Shown in pieces: positions 42,435-51,865 of a DNA stretch of 64,000 bases. The translations under genes were made by a program, and so were the position numbers. How positions within the stretch are numbered: the stretch's first letter is position 1; every line of letters begins with the position of its first letter. The notes beneath the pieces are model-generated. The model saw only the letters and a list, made by a program, of their open reading frames with translations. It ran no database searches and was not told where the DNA came from. The DNA is from Hymenobacter sp. J193 (GTDB taxonomy: Bacteria; Bacteroidota; Bacteroidia; Cytophagales; Hymenobacteraceae): contig NZ_JAJONE010000001.1 in NCBI RefSeq assembly GCF_024700075.1, positions 1,764,001 through 1,828,000 on the forward strand. Direction: 5' to 3'.

Positions 42435-43334
42435 TTAGGGCTTGAGGCGCCGCAGAACCTCACGGGGCAGCCCAAGCTCGGCTACAGGAATGGCGTATAA
42501 GTCTTCTCGCTGAATTTTGTCTCCTTCCCGAACCGTTCGTGAGAAATAAAGCATCCGGCCATCGGCCGACAGCACCGGGCAGAATTCGGCGTCCGCGGTG
42601 TTGACGGCGGGCCCCAGGTTGTGCGGCGTACTCCAGGTATTCCCCCGGCGGTAGCTCACGTAGAGGTCGGCAGCCCCGAACCCGCCGGCCCGGTCCGATA
42701 AAAACCAAAGTACCCGGTCATTAGCGGATATATAAGGATTGCCGTCCAGGCCAGGCATATTTAGCGGCCAGAGCTCCGCGGGCTGGTACGCGCCATTTTT
42801 CCAGGCCGACCGGTAAATATCCGACTTGCCGGCGCCCACTTTGCGGGTAGAAGTAAAGTACATGGCCCCGTTGCGCGCCACTGACGCGTACGACTCGGAG
42901 GTGGAATCCTGCGAGACGACGGGCACCCGCGCTGGCTCCGACCAGCCGCCGGCCGGCGTGCGCTCCACCACCCACACATCAAAATTTGGACGCTCCCTGC
43001 CGCCGGCTTCAACTGGCCGCGTCGAGTTAAAGTACAGCCGCTTGCCATCCGGGGAAAATATCGGGTCAATATCCCGGTAGGTACTGGCAAAGGGCACCTG
43101 CGTGGGCGGCTGCCACCGCCCCCGTACCCGCTTCGACTGCATCAGCCGCAATGAGGTTCGGGTTTTATCGAAATCGGTGAAGTAAGCTTCCTGCCCATCG
43201 GCCGACAGAGCCAGCCCAAATACACCCCCATCCGAGAGCGTATCAGGAGCAAAGATACGGGCCTGAGCAGTGCTGGTTCGGACGCTGGCAAGTAGCAATA
43301 TACCAACAATTACAACTCGCAGAACTTGATACAT
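42435..43334 (-). CDS. Exported TolB-like WD40/PD40 beta-propeller protein
   Basis: 299 aa from ATG 43334, signal peptide VVIVGILLLASVRTSTAQ. Several PD40-type blades are visible as repeated SPDG/ADG and YFxS motifs: LALSADGQEAYFTDFD, DPIFSPDGKRLYFNSTRP, NPYISANDRVLWFLSDRAGG and CPVLSADGRMLYFSRTV. It resembles the propeller half of TolB or OmpA-linked Bacteroidota proteins, probably periplasmic; the partner is unknown. Confidence 0.8.
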   Translation of the reverse strand: MYQVLRVVIVGILLLASVRTSTAQARIFAPDTLSDGGVFGLALSADGQEAYFTDFDKTRTSLRLMQSKRVRGRWQPPTQVPFASTYRDIDPIFSPDGKRLYFNSTRPVEAGGRERPNFDVWVVERTPAGGWSEPARVPVVSQDSTSESYASVARNGAMYFTSTRKVGAGKSDIYRSAWKNGAYQPAELWPLNMPGLDGNPYISANDRVLWFLSDRAGGFGAADLYVSYRRGNTWSTPHNLGPAVNTADAEFCPVLSADGRMLYFSRTVREGDKIQREDLYAIPVAELGLPREVLRRLKP

Positions 43335-43561
43335 ACAATGCACAATTTCGTATTTTCTATATAACAAGACGATCAGCAGAGCCAAAGGCTGCGTCTCACG
43401 CTAAAAGCATCCGTTCACAGGATTATGCTGGGCCCTTTTAGTGGTTTTCCGCTAATACAAACTGCCATCGGATATTCCATTGGCAAGTCTGCGCAGGGTT
43501 TGATAATTTCAGTCCGGTTTTTCAATAATACTTGCAGATTTTCGCCCTTAATTTTCACTTT

Positions 43562-45016
43562 ATGCCGAGAGCTATACTCGCACTCTTATTACTTATCCTA
43601 GCATGGTGGGCTCCCTCGCAAGGGATGGCAGGCGCTACTCCTCCCGTACTAAACGGCCAGTGGACGGGGCAGCTCAAAGTGCCCGGCGGTGAGATGGAGC
43701 TGATCATTACCATCGTACCGCTGAGCACCGGCGGCTACTACGCCGCGCTTGATGTACCCAAGCAGAAGGTAAGCCGCATGCCGGTGGAGGCCCAGGTGAA
43801 AGGCCGGGACGTGCAACTGCGCATCGACCAGGCCGGCAGTCGCTTTGTGGGCAAGCTCAGCGAAGACGGCAAGCTCATGGCCGGCACCTGGGAGCAGCCC
43901 GGCCTCAAAAGTGAGTTGATACTGACGCGCACGGCCACCTCGGCCGTCAACGCCGCTTTCAAGGCCGCCCCACCTTATAAAAAGGAAGAAGTTATTGTGC
44001 CCAATAAAGTAGCCAAGCTGCGGCTGGGGGCCACACTTACTATGCCCAGCGGTACCGGGCCGTTTCCGGCCGTGGCGCTGGTATCGGATATGGGCGCCCA
44101 GGACCGCGACGCGTCCCAGGAGCAGTACCGCATGTTCGCCATCCTGGCCGACTACCTCACCCGCCGCGGTTTTGCCGTACTTCGCTACGATGACCGGGGC
44201 GTGGGCCAATCCAACGGCAAATACCTGGCAGCCACTACCGCCGACCTGGTGAGCGACGCGCAGTCCGCCCTGGGCTACCTGCGGGCGCACTACCGCGTGA
44301 AGAAAACCCAGGTAGGCCTGATCGGGCACGGCGAAGGGGCCAACATTGCGCTGCTGGCCGCCGCCCAGCCTAAAGGCCCCGATTTTCTGATTTCGCTGGC
44401 GGGCTACGGGCAGCCCGGCCGGGAAGTGCTGCGCCAGCAGCAGGTGGAAATTATGCGGCTCATTGGCGCCAACACGGCCCAGGTGAAGGCGGCGCTGGAC
44501 CTGGAAGACCGCATGGTGGAAACCATCCGCCAGACGCCCAACAACGCTCTGGCCCGCGCCAAAGTAGGTGTGATGCTGCGCCAGAACAACTCCGACATCG
44601 ACCATACCATGGTATCGGCCCGCGCCGACCAGCTGACTTCCACCTGGCACCGGTTTTACCTGGACTTTGACCCGGCGGCCCGGCTGGGCGAGGTGAAATG
44701 CCCCGTACTGGCCCTCAACGGCACCGACGACCTGCAGGTAGCCTCAGGCAAAAACCTGTCGATTCTCAGCAAAGGCCTGCGCAACAGCCCGGAGGTGAAA
44801 ACCGAGAAGCTCGCCAATGTGAATCACTGGTTTCAGCCCCCCATAGCCGAATGGGCTATGGTGAGCGGCCAGCAGCAGCCCATCTTCTCGCCCAAAGCCC
44901 TGCAACTGATGAACGACTGGCTAGTAAAGCAAACCCAGCCCACCGTATCATCTTCCCTGAAAAGCCGGCTGCTGCCCACCAAACGCGCCCCCGCCCCCGA
45001 TAAGCCCCGCGGGTAG
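43562..45016 (+). CDS. Exported alpha/beta-hydrolase-fold protein with altered nucleophile elbow
   Basis: 484 aa from ATG 43562 with signal peptide (AILALLLLILAWWAPSQGMA). An N-terminal lipocalin-like beta domain (LNGQWTGQLKVPGGEMELII) precedes an alpha/beta-hydrolase domain of the type seen in Bacteroidota esterase/peptidase-like proteins. Oxyanion and acid parts are present: YDDRGVGQS, the Asp in LALNGTDDLQ, and His in NVNHWF. The elbow, normally GHSxG, reads GHGEG, so the catalytic Ser is replaced by Gly. It may be non-catalytic, or this may be a base error. Confidence 0.82.
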   Translation: MPRAILALLLLILAWWAPSQGMAGATPPVLNGQWTGQLKVPGGEMELIITIVPLSTGGYYAALDVPKQKVSRMPVEAQVKGRDVQLRIDQAGSRFVGKLSEDGKLMAGTWEQPGLKSELILTRTATSAVNAAFKAAPPYKKEEVIVPNKVAKLRLGATLTMPSGTGPFPAVALVSDMGAQDRDASQEQYRMFAILADYLTRRGFAVLRYDDRGVGQSNGKYLAATTADLVSDAQSALGYLRAHYRVKKTQVGLIGHGEGANIALLAAAQPKGPDFLISLAGYGQPGREVLRQQQVEIMRLIGANTAQVKAALDLEDRMVETIRQTPNNALARAKVGVMLRQNNSDIDHTMVSARADQLTSTWHRFYLDFDPAARLGEVKCPVLALNGTDDLQVASGKNLSILSKGLRNSPEVKTEKLANVNHWFQPPIAEWAMVSGQQQPIFSPKALQLMNDWLVKQTQPTVSSSLKSRLLPTKRAPAPDKPRG

Positions 45017-45075
45017 GCTTAACGTGGCTGATCGAATGGCTACAGGCGCTTGTTCTAGGAGAAGCGCCAGGGCGG

Positions 45076-47214
45076 CTAGTTGTTGCTGTACGATACCTCA
45101 AACCATTTGGTACCGCTCCAGATGAGCTGCAACACGTCGCCGGCCGTGAGCAGGCGCGTCTGGCTCAGGTTTACGACTCCTTCAAAGTCAATCAGTTCGC
45201 AGCTGTTTGTCATGTTCATCAGGTACAGCACCTGCCCGGCCTGAGAGCCGGCCCCCAGCACCACGGTGCGGTCGGTGCCCATAGCGGAGTTGGAAGCAAC
45301 CTGCAGAAACGAGCGGTTGCCCACCGGCACAGCCTGGTTGTCGATTGTCAGGTTGATAACGGTGGCGTTGGGCCGTAAAGTGAGGGCTCCGTTTACGTCG
45401 AGGGAAGTGGCGGCCGCACTGCCCGTACCGATGCCTACGTTGCCGGCTTCCGTCACCACCAGGTCGGGAGCATCCGGGTTGCCGTCCCCGCTCACCGTCA
45501 CCGATTTCACCCCGCGCAGCTCTAGGGCTCCTCTGCGGTTACTATCGCCAAAGTCAGTTCCGATGTAGTCGATAGTAGCCGCGCCGGCCCCGGTCTTGGT
45601 GAGCTGCAGGTGGGGGCCGGCGTTGCCGCTTTCAAACGTTGCCACGTCATAAGAGCCACTGTTGAGTACGCGCAGACGTGAGGTGATTGGCGCACTGCCT
45701 ATGCCCACGTTACCAGCGTTATCTACGCGCAGGCCTTCGCTGCCGCCGTCGTTGCTGAGCCACTTGTCGTTCAGTTTCAGGTTTTCCGTGGCCGTGTGGT
45801 TGCCCATGTTGTCGCCGGGCGTGGCGGTAGAAGGCAGCGTCACGCTGTTGCCTCCGCTGATGCTTAGCGTCTGGCCGCTCAAACTCAGCGTGGGCGCGGC
45901 CGGCGCCGGTACTGAACCCAGCGAGCCATCGGGCCCGACGGCTACCACGCGGGGCGTCCCGCCTAACGTCACGACGCCAATCAGGCTGGAAAAATCAACC
46001 CCGATGTACGCCGTGTTGCCATCCGTAGCCAGGGAGTACGGATAGGCATAGCTGGGCGCGGTAGCCGCCGCCGCGGCCGGAAGAGCCGGACCAGTGCTTT
46101 CCAGCCGGGGGGAGGCCGGATTGCTCACATCAAACACCTGTACGTTGGTAGCATCATAGTTGAGCAGCACGGCTTTGGTGCCCACCACGGCTAAATCTAT
46201 GGGCGAAGATCCACCAGTTGCACTACCCAGCAGCGCCGGGGTGGCGGGGGTAGTCACGTCGTACACGTGCAGCTTCCCGTCGTTCGTAGCAATATATAGC
46301 CTGGAGCCGCTCAACGCCAGCCCGTACGGGGAGGAACTCAGCACCGTGCCCCCGGCCCCATTCAGGCGCACGAGCGCACCAGGGCTGCTCACGTTGTACA
46401 CATACAGCGTGGCGTTTTCAGCGTCAATGATGTATGCCGTAGTGCCTGCTACTACTATCCGTATGCCGTTCAGGTTGTTGGTGTAGGGGGCCAGTAGTGT
46501 GGTGCTGCGGCGCACCGGCGCCACCAGGGGGTTGCTCACATCAAATATTTCCAGGGTATTGCCATCGGCATTGACGACGTACACCGTCGTACCGCTCACG
46601 GCTATATCAATAGGATACGAGCTGGTGGGGGGGGACGAGCCCGTCGCTTGCTGGCTAAGCAAGGAGACAGCGGCCGGATTGGTGACATCGAACACCTGCA
46701 ACAGGTTACCATAGTCGGCCGAGTATAGCAGGGTACGGCCGGCGTTGGTGCTTACCGCTAGGGCGTTGGCTCCGCTGGCCTGCTGGCCGAGAAGCACCGG
46801 AGCGGTGGGCGTACTCACGTCGTAGATGCGCAGCCCATTGTCGGTGGCAGCATAAAGCCGGTTGTTGTACAGCACCACATCATAAGTGCGTTCTTCTCCA
46901 TCCGGCGCAATGCGTATGGCGTCCTGCGGCTGCACTGTCCCACCTGGGGCGGAAGAGAAAAGCGGGGTTCCGATGCTGATGGTACCATCGGGCTGCACTT
47001 GGGGCAGGCGTATGCCAGTTCCGGAAAGACCCCGGATGCGCAGGTTGCCATCTACATCCAGCTTTTGCGTGGGAGTGGTAGTACCGATGCCTACGTTGCC
47101 GGCGGGCGTTTGTGCCCGGCCGGGCAGCACGCCCAGTCCCAGACAAAGCAGCAGGCAGGCAATTAACTGAAATTTCAACCGGCAAACTGCCGTAGTAAGT
47201 AGCGCTTGTAGCAT
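45076..47214 (-). CDS. Secreted LVIVD/beta-propeller protein with repeated NVGIGT motifs
   Basis: 712 aa with a signal peptide (FQLIACLLLCLGLGVLPGRA). The N-terminal part has NVGIGTTTPTQKLDVDGNL, a motif common in Bacteroidota surface and tail-fibre-like proteins, seen again near residues 500 and 590. Between them, about 320 residues form a propeller of LVIVD type: repeated LRIYDVSTPTAPVLLG, LQVFDVTNPAAVSLL, LEIFDVSNP, LHVYDVTTPATPALLG and VQVFDVSNPASPRL. The C-terminal domain ends IWSGTKWFEVSYSNN. Probably cell-surface or secreted; no sorting tail of type IX kind is evident. Confidence 0.78.
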   Translation of the reverse strand: MLQALLTTAVCRLKFQLIACLLLCLGLGVLPGRAQTPAGNVGIGTTTPTQKLDVDGNLRIRGLSGTGIRLPQVQPDGTISIGTPLFSSAPGGTVQPQDAIRIAPDGEERTYDVVLYNNRLYAATDNGLRIYDVSTPTAPVLLGQQASGANALAVSTNAGRTLLYSADYGNLLQVFDVTNPAAVSLLSQQATGSSPPTSSYPIDIAVSGTTVYVVNADGNTLEIFDVSNPLVAPVRRSTTLLAPYTNNLNGIRIVVAGTTAYIIDAENATLYVYNVSSPGALVRLNGAGGTVLSSSPYGLALSGSRLYIATNDGKLHVYDVTTPATPALLGSATGGSSPIDLAVVGTKAVLLNYDATNVQVFDVSNPASPRLESTGPALPAAAAATAPSYAYPYSLATDGNTAYIGVDFSSLIGVVTLGGTPRVVAVGPDGSLGSVPAPAAPTLSLSGQTLSISGGNSVTLPSTATPGDNMGNHTATENLKLNDKWLSNDGGSEGLRVDNAGNVGIGSAPITSRLRVLNSGSYDVATFESGNAGPHLQLTKTGAGAATIDYIGTDFGDSNRRGALELRGVKSVTVSGDGNPDAPDLVVTEAGNVGIGTGSAAATSLDVNGALTLRPNATVINLTIDNQAVPVGNRSFLQVASNSAMGTDRTVVLGAGSQAGQVLYLMNMTNSCELIDFEGVVNLSQTRLLTAGDVLQLIWSGTKWFEVSYSNN

Positions 47215-47460
47215 GGGCTAGCGAAAATAGAACAGCCCAAAGGAAGCTACCACTTGCACGCGCGACCGGGAATAGGCAGTCAACGACCGGATTTATGGAG
47301 GCAAACAACTCCGTTTGGTAGGCCAATGCTTATGAGGGTTTTGTCCGGGGTGGTCAGGATGCCACCAAGGCCGGAAAGTAGTGGCGGCCGAAGCTGACGA
47401 GTACAGACCATCTGCGGTTAGGCTGGCCTGGTTGCGGGCAGTTTTCCGGCGAGGCAGAAA

Positions 47461-49359
47461 TCAGAAACGCACCCCGGCGCTGTACCCGGCCCAGACGCGC
47501 ACCAGGGTATTGCCACTCAGGGTTTCGGTTAGCAGATGTTGGCCCTGCCCTACCTGCGAATACACCGCCTGGCGGTCGGCGTCATAGCGCTGCGACACCA
47601 GCACGTTTACTTGCGGCCCGGCTACCAGGCGTACCCGTCCTCCCTTCCACAAGGCCCAGCCCACCAGCAGCCGGAGCTGGCTTTGCAGGTTCAGCTTTTT
47701 CGTCCAGCCGCTGGGCTCCTCGTTTACGTGCAGGGCCAGCGCATCGAGGCTCACGCTAAACCGCCGCCGGGCGGCCAACTCGGTGCCTAATCCATACCCC
47801 AGCCCCCAGCGCAGCTGGCCATCAAATGGCTGCGCTGCTCCCACGAACTGCGTGTAGAACAGCGCGCTGCCGCCCAGCTTGAGCGTGGCCAGCATCGGCC
47901 AGGTTTCACTATACAGTACATCCAAGCGGTGGTAGCCGTGGCGCACAAAGTTGAGCAGACCGATGCTGACGCCGGTTACCGTGTCTGCTACATTGAGCAG
48001 GCCGAGTTGCACCCCACGCACCCGGCGGGCCATATTGAGTATGCCCGCGGCTTGTAGTCCTCTCACCTCAGCCAAAGACACGTTGAGTACGCCCGCCGTT
48101 TGTACCAAACGACCAGTAGTCTCCGCCGCATCGGGCCGGGGCGGGCCGGCATAGTTGAGTACCCCAGCCGCCTGCCAGCCGGCCAAGGGCCGCGCCGCTA
48201 CGTTCAGCACCCCGGCCAGCTGCACACCCCGGCCCCCGCCACCTACTACGTTGAGTGCCCCAGCCGCCTGCAGCCCGCGCAGGTGACGCCCGGCCAGATT
48301 GCCTACCCCCGCCAGCTGACCGCCGCGCACGGTGTCGCGGTCGAGGTTGAGTACTGACCCCATTTCCAGCCCACGTAGCCCGGCGGCGTAGCCTACCAGC
48401 ACGTTCACGGAATAGCGGTTAACGGCCCGGCCGGTCCGGAGCCCGTTGGTTCCCAGGGGTGGAACCAGGGTTATCTGCCAGGTGTGCTCGTCATATAATG
48501 AGTTATCAGAGCGCGGGGACATTACTGGCGCTTTGGCCTGGGCTGTGTCGCGCGCGTGCAACCCTGCTTTTGCCCGCATAATGCTCACGGTAAGGCTGTC
48601 GATAAAGCGTGAGGCCCGCGCCCCCCGCTGGCGCCAGCGGGCCGAGTCGGCGCTAAAGTCCAGGGGCGGCACGGCGGCAACCCGCTGGGCAGTGGTTTTC
48701 AGCTGCCGGCCTTTAATCTGAGCCTGGCGCTTCATAGCTGCTAAAGTTTGCTGCGCCTTGGCCATGATATTGCCCAGGTTGAAATACGCGGCCGTATCGG
48801 CGGCCATGTTGATGGTATCGGCAGCAGAAAGCGTGGGAGCCGACAAGTCAGGCACCGGAGTAGCTGCCACGGATGCTGTGGCGCTGGTCGTAGTGGCCAG
48901 CTGCCGAGCCAAAGGGGGCTTTTTTACCCGCACTCCTACCCGGCGGGTAGGCAGGGGGCGCAGCGGTACCGCCTGCCGGGGTGGAGCCGGTGGCCCAAGA
49001 GGCTTGGGATAAATGCCCGCCCCCGCCAAAAGTCCCGCCGGGGGCCGGTCGTTGGTGCGCCAGAGCACTATCTGGCCTTCCACCACGGCGTAGGAGAGTC
49101 GCAACGGCCGGCAAAAGGCATCGAGGGTATAGTAAAGGGGCCGCGGCGGGCCCGGCGGAATCGTGACGCGCGTTTGCAGCGGCACGACGGTACTGCTATA
49201 GCTGAACGATACGTGCGCCTGCCGGCTCAACTCGCGCAACACCACGCTTAAGGGCTGATTGTCGGCCGTAACAGGCACCGGCCGCTGGAGCACCGGGGGC
49301 ATCTGGGCCCAGGTCAGCAGAGGCAGCCAACAAAGCAGAAACAGGAACAGATGCCGCAT
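47461..49359 (-). CDS. STN-domain outer-membrane surface-repeat protein
   Basis: 632 aa from ATG 49359 with signal peptide (HLFLFLLCWLPLLTWAQ). Residues about 30-102 look like a secretin/TonB short N-terminal (STN) domain (QPLSVVLRELSRQAHVSFSY). A long disordered linker follows to about 310. Residues about 315-475 carry eight or nine repeats of roughly 20 residues with the core RGLQAAGxLN (for example RGVQLAGVLNVA, GVSIGLLNFV), like the LA_2272-type surface repeats, then outer-membrane beta-strands. No TonB-dependent receptor plug or barrel is seen, although STN and FecR (upstream gene) usually accompany one. Confidence 0.72.
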   Translation of the reverse strand: MRHLFLFLLCWLPLLTWAQMPPVLQRPVPVTADNQPLSVVLRELSRQAHVSFSYSSTVVPLQTRVTIPPGPPRPLYYTLDAFCRPLRLSYAVVEGQIVLWRTNDRPPAGLLAGAGIYPKPLGPPAPPRQAVPLRPLPTRRVGVRVKKPPLARQLATTTSATASVAATPVPDLSAPTLSAADTINMAADTAAYFNLGNIMAKAQQTLAAMKRQAQIKGRQLKTTAQRVAAVPPLDFSADSARWRQRGARASRFIDSLTVSIMRAKAGLHARDTAQAKAPVMSPRSDNSLYDEHTWQITLVPPLGTNGLRTGRAVNRYSVNVLVGYAAGLRGLEMGSVLNLDRDTVRGGQLAGVGNLAGRHLRGLQAAGALNVVGGGGRGVQLAGVLNVAARPLAGWQAAGVLNYAGPPRPDAAETTGRLVQTAGVLNVSLAEVRGLQAAGILNMARRVRGVQLGLLNVADTVTGVSIGLLNFVRHGYHRLDVLYSETWPMLATLKLGGSALFYTQFVGAAQPFDGQLRWGLGYGLGTELAARRRFSVSLDALALHVNEEPSGWTKKLNLQSQLRLLVGWALWKGGRVRLVAGPQVNVLVSQRYDADRQAVYSQVGQGQHLLTETLSGNTLVRVWAGYSAGVRF

Positions 49360-49429
49360 ACAAACCGGATAGCCCAGCAAAAGTACGGAGCGCCGGTATA
49401 GAGCCGGAAAGTAAAGATGCAGGCCTTGT

Positions 49430-50506
49430 TTACGGACGCGGAGCCCCCGCCGCGGAGCAGCCGGCCCCACGGAGCACGTAGCTACCGTCGGGCTTGGTGG
49501 AGAGTTCAGCACTTAGGGCCAGGCTCAGCACCCGCAGTACCTGGATGGGCGTAGGCGCCGGAAATGAGCCTTTGAAGCGGCAGGCAAGCAGCGTAGAATC
49601 GGACACCGTTACCCGCGTGTGGAAAGTGGTTTCGAGGGTGCGCAAGACGTGCGCTACCGGTGCATTGTCGAAGCTCAGTTCCTGCTGCTGCCAGGCCCGG
49701 AAGTTGGAGTCGGCGGTAAGCGTGCGGCGGGCCCGCTGGGGCTGTTTACCCTGAACTACGCCCCGCCGGCCGGGCAGCAGCAGTACGGTATCGGCAGGCG
49801 CAGCCCGGGGCCCGAAGGCCACCTTACCCGTTACAACGGAAACCTCCACGGAGTCCTCCCCCGGATAGGCCCGCACGTTAAACGAAGTGCCCAACACCTG
49901 GGTGCGAGAGGTTGAACTCAGCACGGTGAAGGGCCGCTGCGGGTTTTTCGTAACATCGAAGAAAGCTTCTCCCGTCAGCTGTACTTCCCGCGGCCCGGCC
50001 TTGAAACCGGCTGCGTAGTGCAGGGTGGATTGGCGGTTCAGCCATACCTTGCTCCCATCCGGCAAGCCTACCACGCGCACCGCGCTGCCGGCCTCCACGG
50101 CTACCATCGGGAGGTTGGCCGGAGCCCCGGAGCGGGTGAAGCGCCACACGCCTACGGCGCCCAGCAGCAACAGAATGGCCGCCGCTACGCGCAGCCAGCC
50201 TTGCGAGGCCCACATCGGCACTATGCGGGCTTCGGGCCGGGGCGCAGCTTCGGTTTTTGCGGCCGGAATGTTTTCCCGCGTTCGAAAGCGTTGCCAGGCT
50301 GCTTCTACGCTGGCCTCCGTGAAGAGCGGGGCCGGTGGGGTAGCCTGTTCCCAGGCCCGGGTAGCCTCCCGCAGCCACTGCTGCCCCTCGGGCTGGGCCT
50401 GCACCCAGGCCTGTAGCTCGGCCTGCTCAGCCGGCGTCGCCTCGCCCGCCAGCTGCTTGGCAAGCAGCTCCCAGGGAGCATCAGACGCAGGTACGGGGGC
50501 AGACAT
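49430..50506 (-). CDS. FecR-family anti-sigma regulator
   Basis: 358 aa from ATG 50506. The N-terminal cytoplasmic part (ELLAKQLAGEATPAEQAELQ, WVQAQPEGQQWLREATRAWE) is the anti-sigma-like region; one membrane segment follows (WLRVAAAILLLLGAVGVW), then the periplasmic FecR domain (LPDGSKVWLNRQSTLHY, VQLTGEAFFDVTKNPQRPF) and a DUF4974-like C-terminus (LRTLETTFHTRVTVSD). Such proteins relay a surface signal to an ECF sigma factor. The likely sigma (53415-53996) is about 3 kb upstream rather than adjacent, and the STN protein is directly downstream. Confidence 0.88.
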   Translation of the reverse strand: MSAPVPASDAPWELLAKQLAGEATPAEQAELQAWVQAQPEGQQWLREATRAWEQATPPAPLFTEASVEAAWQRFRTRENIPAAKTEAAPRPEARIVPMWASQGWLRVAAAILLLLGAVGVWRFTRSGAPANLPMVAVEAGSAVRVVGLPDGSKVWLNRQSTLHYAAGFKAGPREVQLTGEAFFDVTKNPQRPFTVLSSTSRTQVLGTSFNVRAYPGEDSVEVSVVTGKVAFGPRAAPADTVLLLPGRRGVVQGKQPQRARRTLTADSNFRAWQQQELSFDNAPVAHVLRTLETTFHTRVTVSDSTLLACRFKGSFPAPTPIQVLRVLSLALSAELSTKPDGSYVLRGAGCSAAGAPRP

Positions 50507-50661
50507 AGCGCGAAGAAACGAAGAGTCAGCCAATGGCTGGTAGCACAGGAACCGACTGGCCGGCCAAATTCGGGATTTTCCGACTGGTGCCCACCATGTC
50601 CGGTCCCGGAAAGTGTCGCCCTGCCCCCTCTTTCAACCCAGGCGGTCAGGGCGGCCGGACG

Positions 50662-51387
50662 CTAGTTGTCGCTCAGCACCCGGCCCGAGCCCGATATCTG
50701 GGTATTGATACTGGGTTGCCCTCTGTAGTACACGTTGCCGCTTCCGCTGATGCGTACATCCAGCTTTTCGGCAGCACTTACTCGTACCCGGCCCGAGCCA
50801 ACCAGATCCACATCAACGGCATCCGTATCGAGGTCGTAGCTGTTTACCTGCCCGGAGCCGCTGAGGCTGATTTCGTGGCGGGCGGCGTTGCCCCGCCAGT
50901 TAGCTCGCCCGGAGCCCGAAATCGTAGTAGCCAAAGCAGTAGCCTGCTCACAAGCCAGGTCGGTACTTCCCGAGCCACTAATGGTTACCTCAAGACGGGG
51001 CAGCAGCCAGGTGTTGGTGCTTTCAATACGCCCGGACCCCGCCAGAGTAACCCGGCTGAGCGTAGGAGTGGTCAGGTAAACGCGAATCCGGTCGTGCTTG
51101 CGCACCGTGGTGCGGCCGAAGTCAATATGCAGCCGGTTGCCCTCTACATCGGTTTCCAGCACGTCAAGAATGTTGCGCTGCGCTTCTACGCGCACTTCCT
51201 GCGTGAGGCCCTGGGTGAGGTACACCTCCGCATCGATGGGAAGCTCAAGCTCCGTGAAGTCCCGGACAGAACGGTTTTCCGACGTCATGGGGCCGCTACC
51301 GCGCACGGTAGGGCCCATGATGTCGTTGTGGCAGCTGGCCAGCAGAACGGTCAGCGGCAGCAGAGCGGAGAGCAGGAACGTTTTCAT
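50662..51387 (-). CDS. DUF2807 (head GIN domain) lipoprotein
   Basis: 241 aa with lipobox (LTVLLASC) near residue 19. The domain shows the DUF2807 pattern of a parallel beta fold with regular SGSG turns (VTISGSGSTDL, TTISGSGRANW, ISLSGSGQVNSY, VRISGSGNVYY, TQISGSGRV). The start at ATG 51387 is fixed by the lipoprotein signal. It lies between FecR and the sigma gene on the same strand and may belong to that regulon, but its function is unknown. Confidence 0.85.
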   Translation of the reverse strand: MKTFLLSALLPLTVLLASCHNDIMGPTVRGSGPMTSENRSVRDFTELELPIDAEVYLTQGLTQEVRVEAQRNILDVLETDVEGNRLHIDFGRTTVRKHDRIRVYLTTPTLSRVTLAGSGRIESTNTWLLPRLEVTISGSGSTDLACEQATALATTISGSGRANWRGNAARHEISLSGSGQVNSYDLDTDAVDVDLVGSGRVRVSAAEKLDVRISGSGNVYYRGQPSINTQISGSGRVLSDN

Positions 51388-51865
51388 AGCAGAAAAAGGG
51401 GGTTGAAGAGAACAGAAGATTGGTTTCTCTTCTAAGACCCGCAACCCGGCTCCTACCCCTACGCGGCCGGAAATATTTTTCAAAAAAGATTCTTTTAGCA
51501 ACTCAGCTGACGCCCCAATGCGCTGGGCATTTCGCGCCGTCGCACCCGCTTCCGGTACGTTCATGCCCTCATAAGCGAAGGCGCAGCCACGGTCCGAAAG
51601 CACCCGCTCACCACCCAAACCCGGTCGTTGGCATCTATCATGGGCAAGGAATAGCAGTCTATTCTCTATATTCGTTTGATAAGTCCTTGGCTGCGAATGG
51701 CCGCCGTACCCAGGCCTGGCCGTAGTGGGCTGCGGGTACCCAGCATGCTTATGCGAGTACAAGGAAGCTACCCCGCGTTGTATCTTTATGCCGGGCAGCA
51801 GCTGCTTTTCGTTTGTGTTTCTGCCATTTACCCTTTTTTCGCACCGCTCTTTCCTGCCTCTATCG
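51388..51865. other. 478-bp divergent intergenic region
   Basis: Lies between divergent start codons of the DUF2807 lipoprotein and the sorting-tail protein. Short open frames cross it but show no protein-like composition. It contains AT-rich stretches around 51468-51505 and a TATCTTTA at 51781-51788 that could be a -7 box for the rightward gene. I see no repeat or RNA gene. Confidence 0.4.

Noticed and set aside
49430..49512. Extension of the STN-domain protein gene upstream into the FecR gene
   Set aside because: The open frame reaches 49512, but a proper signal peptide starts at ATG 49359, and the extra residues overlap the FecR coding end.
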